Of a DNA stretch of 32,112 bases, positions 27,068 through 32,112 are shown in pieces. Source of the DNA: Chloroflexia bacterium. Its GTDB lineage: Bacteria; Chloroflexota; Chloroflexia; Thermobaculales; Thermobaculaceae. The DNA is taken from assembly GCA_030446765.1 (NCBI GenBank), contig JAUJMR010000013.1, positions 1 through 32,112 on the forward strand. The letters are read 5' to 3'. Every line of letters begins with the position of its first letter. Position 1 is the first letter of the stretch. The notes under the pieces are model-generated. The model was not told the DNA's origin. It was given only the letters and a program-made list of their open reading frames with translations, and did not search any database. The translations under genes were made by a program, and so were the position numbers.

Positions 27068-27123
27068 CCTGCTTCGTATTGTCACGTAGAGCAGCGTGGC
27101 AATGGTGATGCGTCGTGATGTTA

Positions 27124-27152
27124 TTGCCGCCGTGCTTGGTCGCTGTTACCAT
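27124..27152 (+). promoter_or_regulatory. Possible promoter of the YbbR gene
   Basis: TTGCCG (27124-27129) and TACCAT (27147-27152) with a 17-base spacer lie in the 192-base gap after cdaA. Co-transcription with cdaA remains possible. Confidence 0.35.
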
Positions 27153-27259
27153 AGAATCACAGCGGCCGCACATACATCGTCTACCCTAGTTCCGTGACCG
27201 GCAAACGGGCCAAGGATAGCGCGAGCCGTGCGGCGAACGATTTCGGGAGGTGAGACGAA

Positions 27260-27988
27260 CTGACCACCACGGACAGAGACACCACTCTCACGACCCGGCT
27301 CCGAGGCATGCGGGAGCCGGCGGGTCTTTCTCGCCTGCCTCGCCTGGCAGTCGCGTTGGGTATGTCGCTGCTCTTCTGGCTGTACGTCTCATCGATAAGC
27401 GATCCAACTCAGCCGCAGACCCGTACGATCCACCCGAAGGTCCCCGTCGCCGTGCGCAACATCAACCAGGATCTGCTAATCGTCGGCGAGTTACCCAGCG
27501 TCGATGTGCAGATCGCTAACGCCGGCCAGAACGGAGCCGGCAGAGATAACGTTGCCCCCGAACCGTACGTGGACCTCAAGAACCTTGGGCCGGGCACCAC
27601 GACGGTTCCAGTGCGGATCGAGAATCTCGAAAACACGAACGCGCTGGTCATCCAGCCGCCGCAGATCACGGTGCGACTCGAGGAGGCGCAGCGGACCGCG
27701 TTCCCCGTGAAGCTTCGATATATTGCGGCAAACACTCAGTCCTTTGATCCCGCAGACCTGCGATTGAGCCCGAACGAGGTGATTGTTACGGGCCCACAAC
27801 GCAGCGTCAACCGGGTAGTTGAGGTGCGCGCGAACGTCGACCTGGGTTCCCTCTCGCCTGATGTTGCACAGGCTGAGAAATTGTTGGCCGTAGATCGCGC
27901 TGGTAAGACGGTCGACGATGTCAACATCGAGCCCGCCGAGGTCCTGGTCCGGATACCGCCACCTGCCACGAGCACGCCGACGCCGTAA
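27260..27988 (+). CDS. cdaR: YbbR-domain protein, CdaA regulator-like
   Basis: This 242-aa protein has one N-terminal membrane anchor (LAVALGMSLLFWLYVSS) and extracytoplasmic YbbR repeats (for example PKVPVAVRNINQDLLIVGEL; PVKLRYIAANTQSFDPADLR; LSPNEVIVTGPQRSVNRV), ending in a Pro/Thr tail. YbbR proteins bind and modulate the membrane-bound diadenylate cyclase encoded next door. The best start is a CTG at 27260, in frame and nine bases after GGGAGG; the first ATG (27308) has no good site. The CTG choice adds LTTTDRDTTLTTRLRG to the cytoplasmic end. It probably forms a functional pair with cdaA. Confidence 0.85.
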   Translation: MTTTDRDTTLTTRLRGMREPAGLSRLPRLAVALGMSLLFWLYVSSISDPTQPQTRTIHPKVPVAVRNINQDLLIVGELPSVDVQIANAGQNGAGRDNVAPEPYVDLKNLGPGTTTVPVRIENLENTNALVIQPPQITVRLEEAQRTAFPVKLRYIAANTQSFDPADLRLSPNEVIVTGPQRSVNRVVEVRANVDLGSLSPDVAQAEKLLAVDRAGKTVDDVNIEPAEVLVRIPPPATSTPTP

Positions 27989-28158
27989 TCATCCGCTATT
28001 GACCGATATGGCCGATGTCCAGTCTCGCCGAAACGCCGCAGTGGTCCGCGTATGCGGATGCGGCAGCAACGTACGTGGAAGGAACAGTACCCATCCGCAC
28101 GGACTCGTCGCTGAGCGTCGCAGGCAGGCGATGGCAGGCCGCCGGATTAGCCCACCAA

Positions 28159-28704
28159 TCAGGCTGCCACAGTGATGCCGAGCGCTGCCAGGAGCAGCCA
28201 GGCCGTGATAACGAAGAACGCGGCAACCCGGCTGACAGGCTGACTCTCGGCTGCTCGCGCCCGCCGGCGCGCCTCCGCGAGCACCGAGGCGGGCATCAAT
28301 CGCAGTGCGAGCGCGATTCCCAACGGCAGAATCACCAACTCGTCTAAGAAACCGACGAGGGGGATAAAGTCAGGAATGGGGTCGATCGGGCTGAACGCAT
28401 AGCCGGCAACGAGGAGCGTGACAAGTTTCGCGTACCAGGGCGCTCGTGGATCCTTGCAGGCGAAGTACATCGCGTAGGTCTCTGTCCTTAGCTGGCTCGC
28501 CCGGCCTTTCCAGCGATCGATCACACGCACCCGGCCCATCCCCCGCTCCGCCGAGATTGCATCGTCGCTCCCGCGCGGTCTGGCCGCGTGGATACCGGCG
28601 TTTGGCTGCTGTCGCCACAACTCAGAAAACCGGAGGAGCGGTAGGGCGAAGTCTGTGCATATGACGCCAAGGACAGGGCACGGATGAAGGCTTACCGTGG
28701 CCAC
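28159..28704 (-). CDS. DUF1232 (YkvA-like) membrane protein
   Basis: The 181-aa frame starts at GTG 28704, eight bases after a perfect AAGGAGGTG site on the minus strand. The DUF1232 core is KDPRAPWYAKLVTLLVAGYA then FSPIDPIPDFIPLVGFLDEL, the family signature, with VILPLGIALALRLMP next and a C-terminal membrane helix (VAAFFVITAWLLLAALGI). The first 55 residues before MGRVRVIDRWKG are not family-like, so translation from the ATG at 28539 (126 aa) is the alternative. Function is unknown; members are small membrane proteins. It is transcribed against the YbbR gene. Confidence 0.8.
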   Translation of the reverse strand: MATVSLHPCPVLGVICTDFALPLLRFSELWRQQPNAGIHAARPRGSDDAISAERGMGRVRVIDRWKGRASQLRTETYAMYFACKDPRAPWYAKLVTLLVAGYAFSPIDPIPDFIPLVGFLDELVILPLGIALALRLMPASVLAEARRRARAAESQPVSRVAAFFVITAWLLLAALGITVAA

Positions 28705-28725
28705 GATCAGCACCTCCTTTCCGCT

Positions 28726-28743
28726 CTGACGCTTGTGCGTCAG
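28726..28743 (-). promoter_or_regulatory. Hairpin in the leader of the DUF1232 gene
   Basis: CTGACGC (28726-28732) and GCGTCAG (28737-28743) flank a 4-base loop. The hairpin lies a few bases upstream of the AAGGAGGTG site of the minus-strand gene. It could affect translation or be an operator. Function unproven. Confidence 0.4.
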
Positions 28744-29024
28744 CCCCATCAACCGTATCATGCAGCAGCGGTTGCATCAGCATGCGGGCTGTGTAGGTGC
28801 CGCCATGCTTGTCTTAGGTAGTGGTGGCCACTCCGGGTGCTTAAACACGTATGGCCTAAGGTACAACGGTGCCCCACGTGGCTTGCGGGAGGCGAGGCGA
28901 CTAGCCCGCTCGTGCACTGCGGTACGACACCTGACTGCTCCCATAGCCGAGGCGAATTCAACGGTGTGCGACCGTGCGCCCGCGGTGCACGAGCAGGCAG
29001 TAGACAAACGGCAAGGAGAGTCGA

Positions 29025-29966
29025 ATGACGTCTACACGCGACCGGACCGCAATCGGAGATCCCGAGGCGCAGCCAGCAAGCCCGCGTCGGTTGCCCGCCG
29101 TGCTCCAGCTACTGCCGTGGACGGTGCTGCTGGGGATTGTCGTGTTCGCGCTGCTCCTCACGGGCGACAACCGCAGGTCCGCCGTGCTCGGCATCGTACA
29201 GGGCTTGGGGGAGTTCCTGCCTATCTCCTCATCGGCACACCTGATCGTCGTTCCATGGCTGTTCGGGTGGGTTGCTCCGGGCTCCTTCCTCAACTCCCAG
29301 ACCTATGATGTCGCACTGCACATGGGCACACTGCTGGCGCTCCTCGGCTTCTTTTGGCGCGACTGGGCGAGTCTCCTGCTCAATGCTCACCGCCCGCGTA
29401 CGGAGCAGGGTCGGCTTCTCTGGCTCCTCGTCGTCGCGTCCGTGCCTGGCGCCGCAATCGGCTTCGTGCTCGACCGACTTGCTGAGGACTACTTCCGGGA
29501 TAAGTACCTGGTCATCGCCGCGGCACTGGTGGTGATGGGCATCGTGCTCTACCTCGTGGACCGCCGTTCGCAGAGCAACGACGACATCGGCCAGATATCG
29601 TGGGGGAAAGCGCTGCTGATCGGGTTCGCCCAGTGCCTCGCGTTCGTGCCTGGTGTGTCGCGCTCCGGATCAACAATGACAATGGGTCGGGCGCTCGGCC
29701 TGAGCCGCGAAACGGCAGCGCGCTTCGCCTTCCTGATGGCGACGCCGATAACCGCGGGTGCCGGCTTGCTCAAGCTCGGCGACCTCGACACCGCGGCGCT
29801 CGGCTATGCGTCGTTCTGGATCGGGATCGGCATCTCGTTCGTCGTGGGCGTGCTGGCTATCGGTTTCCTGCTTTCTTACCTCAAGCGCAACAGCTTCCTG
29901 CCCTTCGTCCTCTACCGGATTGCCCTTGCGGTAGTCATCGTCACCGTATATGCCGCGAGGCAGTAG
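29025..29966 (+). CDS. uppP: Undecaprenyl-diphosphatase UppP (BacA)
   Basis: This membrane enzyme dephosphorylates undecaprenyl diphosphate and so recycles the lipid carrier for peptidoglycan. The 313-aa protein starts at ATG 29025 with AAGGAGA seven bases upstream. Both catalytic signatures are present: VQGLGEFLPISSSAHLIV (about residue 59) and FVPGVSRSGSTMTMGRALGL (about 207). Around eight membrane helices surround them, ending in FVLYRIALAVVIVTVYA. The N-terminal 30 residues are polar and longer than in many homologues. A PAP2 phosphatase gene follows on the same strand after 71 bases, and both may serve lipid-carrier turnover. Confidence 0.95.
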   Translation: MTSTRDRTAIGDPEAQPASPRRLPAVLQLLPWTVLLGIVVFALLLTGDNRRSAVLGIVQGLGEFLPISSSAHLIVVPWLFGWVAPGSFLNSQTYDVALHMGTLLALLGFFWRDWASLLLNAHRPRTEQGRLLWLLVVASVPGAAIGFVLDRLAEDYFRDKYLVIAAALVVMGIVLYLVDRRSQSNDDIGQISWGKALLIGFAQCLAFVPGVSRSGSTMTMGRALGLSRETAARFAFLMATPITAGAGLLKLGDLDTAALGYASFWIGIGISFVVGVLAIGFLLSYLKRNSFLPFVLYRIALAVVIVTVYAARQ

Positions 29967-30037
29967 CAAAGCGACCATACAGCACGTTCCAACGAACGGT
30001 CTTGCCAGATAGTCTGATAAGCGCAGAAAGGAACGGG

Positions 30038-30853
30038 ATGTCGTCACTACATTCTGATGAGGGACGGCCCCAGACGGTGCAGGATGTCGAGGCGCCGCTG
30101 ACAATAGGGACGGACGCCGAGGCAAAGCTCGACGAACAAGTCGGGCTCATCCCCTCGCGCATCTCCATTCTCACCGTCGGCTTCGCGCTCGCGTTGCTGG
30201 CGCTTTCCGTGTTCGGCTGGCTCGCCAAGAACGTGTACGACGAAGAGGCAACGATCCTTGACGACAGTTTTGGACCATACCTGCACGGTCTCTCCGCACC
30301 CGCTCTGGACACTGCCATGCGCCTTGCCAGCCTCGTCGGGTCGATTCTGGTGATCGGCCCGCTCTTTGTCCTGGTGGCGGTCTGGCTGATCAAGCTCGGT
30401 CGGGCGCGCGAGGCACTCTTCCTTGCCGTGGCGCTCGTTGGTGGCATCGTACTGAACCAGACGATGAAAGTATTCTTCCGCCGACCCCGTCCTGTCCTGT
30501 CATGGGCCGAGCCGATCCCCGAATATAGCTTCCCGAGCGGACACGCTATGAACTCATTCAATTTCTACGCGTCGCTGGCAGTAGTTGCGTGGGTGGTGTT
30601 GGGTCGGAGACGAGGCATCGCGGCGTTCTGTGCTGCGTTCGTCATCGTGTTCGCGGTCGGCGTGAGCCGCATCTACCTGGGACATCACTACTTCAGCGAC
30701 GTGCTCGGGGGCTACAGTGCCGGACTCTTGTGGCTGCTGATTTCCGTGACCGCCGTCCTGGGCAGACGAAAGGCACACTCCGCCCCGTCGAAGGCATTAT
30801 GGACAACCGGCACTAACCTGCCAGCGAACGATATTGAGGAACAAAGCGCGTAG
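30038..30853 (+). CDS. PAP2-family membrane phosphatase
   Basis: The 271-aa protein starts at ATG 30038 after GAAAGGAACGG. The open frame extends upstream, but that part only shadows uppP. The phosphatase motifs are complete: KVFFRRPRP (K-x6-RP), FPSGHAMNSFNFY (PSGH) and SRIYLGHHYFSDVLGG (SR-x5-H-x3-D). Membrane helices frame them. The polar N-terminus of about 45 residues and the C-terminal tail are cytoplasmic or disordered. Substrates of such proteins are phosphatidic acid, undecaprenyl diphosphate or phosphatidylglycerophosphate; being beside uppP favours a polyprenyl phosphate, by inference. Its stop lies 15 bases from the stop of the convergent gene. Confidence 0.9.
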   Translation: MSSLHSDEGRPQTVQDVEAPLTIGTDAEAKLDEQVGLIPSRISILTVGFALALLALSVFGWLAKNVYDEEATILDDSFGPYLHGLSAPALDTAMRLASLVGSILVIGPLFVLVAVWLIKLGRAREALFLAVALVGGIVLNQTMKVFFRRPRPVLSWAEPIPEYSFPSGHAMNSFNFYASLAVVAWVVLGRRRGIAAFCAAFVIVFAVGVSRIYLGHHYFSDVLGGYSAGLLWLLISVTAVLGRRKAHSAPSKALWTTGTNLPANDIEEQSA

Positions 30854-30868
30854 GCGGCGGACAGATGC

Positions 30869-32112
30869 TCACCGGAATAAGCGGGGGAGACGTTCCCGCC
30901 ACGGGCCGGGGAGCAGCATCTCCATAACGTCATCCACGGTGACAATGCCCAGGATCTGCCCCTCCTCCACAACCGGCAGAGCAAGCAGGTTGTACTCGCT
31001 CACCACCCGTGCCACCTCCTCCGCAGGAGTGTTGGGTGTCGCGGCGTGGAACGAGGTCGTCATCACTTCCTCCATCCGCCGCTCCAACCCACCGAGGATC
31101 ATATCGCGCAGGGACGCGATGCCTAACAGCAGCGGGGTATCGTAGTCCAGCGAGTCGACAACGTACACGTAGTAGATGATCTCCGGCTCGAACGGCAGGC
31201 GGCGCGTGTGGTCAATCGCCTCGCTCACGCTCATATCGGGCGTGACGCTCACGAACTCGGGCGTCATCAGCCCACCAGCGGTGTCCTCGGCGTATGCCAG
31301 TAGGTCCTCGACATCGCCCGAAGCCTCCTCCTCCATACGGTCGAGGAGATCGCGGGCCTTCGCGTCGTCGAGGTCTGCGATCAGATCCGCCGCATCGTCC
31401 GGGGCCATCTGCTCGATGATCTCCGCCGCTCGCTGGACGTCCATCCCGGCGACGAGATCAGCCTGACGCTCGGGCGTCATCTCCTCCATGGCCTCCGCGG
31501 CGGTCTCGATCGGCAGGGACGCAACGATCTCGGCACCGTGTCGGAATGGCACCGCATCAACAAGGTGCGCGATGTCAGCCGGGTGCAGGCGAGCGAGGCG
31601 TTCGTGGGTCGCCTTCGGGCTACCAGCCGGTACCTCGCTCGTGAAGTACTCGACATCCGCCCAGTCGAGCATTTCGCGCGGCTGATCCGTCCGCGCTGGA
31701 CGCCGAAGGCCCAGGCGGCGCGCGAGCGGCTGCGGGCTTACGTCCACGGCGGTCACGCGCCAGCCAGCAGTCGTGCTAGTCAGTTGCAGATCGTTGACTC
31801 GAATGATGCGCTTACCATCTAGGTCGATGAGCTGGTGGTCGAGTACATGGCGCGAGAGGAGCACTTCCTCGCCGGTGCGGGCGAACGGCTCGAGCTTCTC
31901 GCGAGTGGTCGTCAGTCCTGGACCATTCTCGGTTATCTCCGCAATCTGCGCGGCGGAAACGAGCCATTCGCGCCGTCCCTGCCGCACGACAAGGCCCGTA
32001 ACAACCGGGAACCGCTCACCATGCATTGTGACCACGACATCCCGAACACTCCCGATCCGTTCTCGATCACTGTCCAGAACGGGCCTGCCGAGAAGTTGAG
32101 ACAGAAAAAGCA
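30869..32112 (-). CDS. PRC-barrel/MgtE_N/CBS protein, 5' end outside window
   Basis: The minus-strand frame is open to the window edge, so the start lies beyond 32112. The edge codes for LFLSQLLGRPVLDSDRERIG then SVRDVVV, the opening of a PRC-barrel-like domain. A second barrel-like part follows, then the MgtE N-terminal superhelix (LHPADIAHLVDAVPFRHGAE; EEMTPERQADLVAGMDVQRA; QMAPDDAADLIADLDDAKAR) and two CBS domains (GGLMTPEFVSVTPDMSVSEA; EVMTTSFHAATPNTPAEEVA). The gene stops right after the second CBS domain (VDDVMEMLLPGPW), so the MgtE magnesium channel domain is absent. It is probably a soluble Mg2+- or nucleotide-sensing protein rather than a transporter. Confidence 0.88.
   Translation of the reverse strand, partial: LFLSQLLGRPVLDSDRERIGSVRDVVVTMHGERFPVVTGLVVRQGRREWLVSAAQIAEITENGPGLTTTREKLEPFARTGEEVLLSRHVLDHQLIDLDGKRIIRVNDLQLTSTTAGWRVTAVDVSPQPLARRLGLRRPARTDQPREMLDWADVEYFTSEVPAGSPKATHERLARLHPADIAHLVDAVPFRHGAEIVASLPIETAAEAMEEMTPERQADLVAGMDVQRAAEIIEQMAPDDAADLIADLDDAKARDLLDRMEEEASGDVEDLLAYAEDTAGGLMTPEFVSVTPDMSVSEAIDHTRRLPFEPEIIYYVYVVDSLDYDTPLLLGIASLRDMILGGLERRMEEVMTTSFHAATPNTPAEEVARVVSEYNLLALPVVEEGQILGIVTVDDVMEMLLPGPWRERLPRLFR

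Noticed and set aside
29600-30037. Upstream extension of the PAP2 frame
   Set aside because: It only overlaps uppP out of frame. The ATG at 30038 has its own ribosome binding site and gives the full family length.

Overview
The right third (about 23.4-32.1 kb) is a compact, intact, GC-rich housekeeping segment. It runs rplI, dnaB, a DnaC/DnaI-like loader, the diadenylate cyclase cdaA, a YbbR-domain gene, a DUF1232 gene (minus strand), uppP, a PAP2 phosphatase and, at the edge, a CBS/MgtE_N/PRC-barrel gene (minus strand). The GC richness, frequent GTG/TTG (and one likely CTG) starts and this gene order suggest a Chloroflexota bacterium, perhaps of the Sphaerobacter/Nitrolancea (Thermomicrobia) type. 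That placement is an inference from the proteins, not a database result.

The left two thirds (1 to about 23.1 kb) is accessory DNA, most of it decayed. In order: a tyrosine recombinase broken by frameshifts whose nucleophile position reads His; a frameshifted secreted carbohydrate-active-like protein (1.2-4.1 kb); an ISNCY-type element (4278-8004) split by a complete but frameshifted IS21 element (4841-7180, matching inverted ends and a near 5-bp target duplication); an IS110 transposase (8.28-11.9 kb) split by an apparently intact two-gene element carrying a large serine recombinase (about 9.11-11.69 kb); an IS3-family relic (11.9-12.9 kb); a second, heavily decayed serine recombinase of the same family (13.3-15.2 kb); and about 1.5 kb with no recognisable gene.

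From 16.8 to 23.1 kb lies what looks like a worn plasmid/ICE-type module. A frameshifted membrane protein with a C-terminal SARP/BTAD-like winged helix faces a minus-strand operon of five genes: an excisionase-like HTH protein, an unknown protein, a possibly Rep-like gene that is broken, an unknown gene with one frameshift, and an intact replication-relaxation family protein. An array of 12-bp direct repeats with an inverted partner (22.36-22.46 kb) sits just upstream of that operon, where an iteron origin or an operator would be expected.

The genes of the right third work together in chromosome replication (helicase and loader), c-di-AMP signalling (CdaA plus its YbbR partner) and envelope lipid-carrier recycling (UppP, PAP2). 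The most notable items in the window are the serine-recombinase element sitting inside an IS110 gene, with its decayed relative nearby, and the repeat-array/HTH/replication-relaxation operon.
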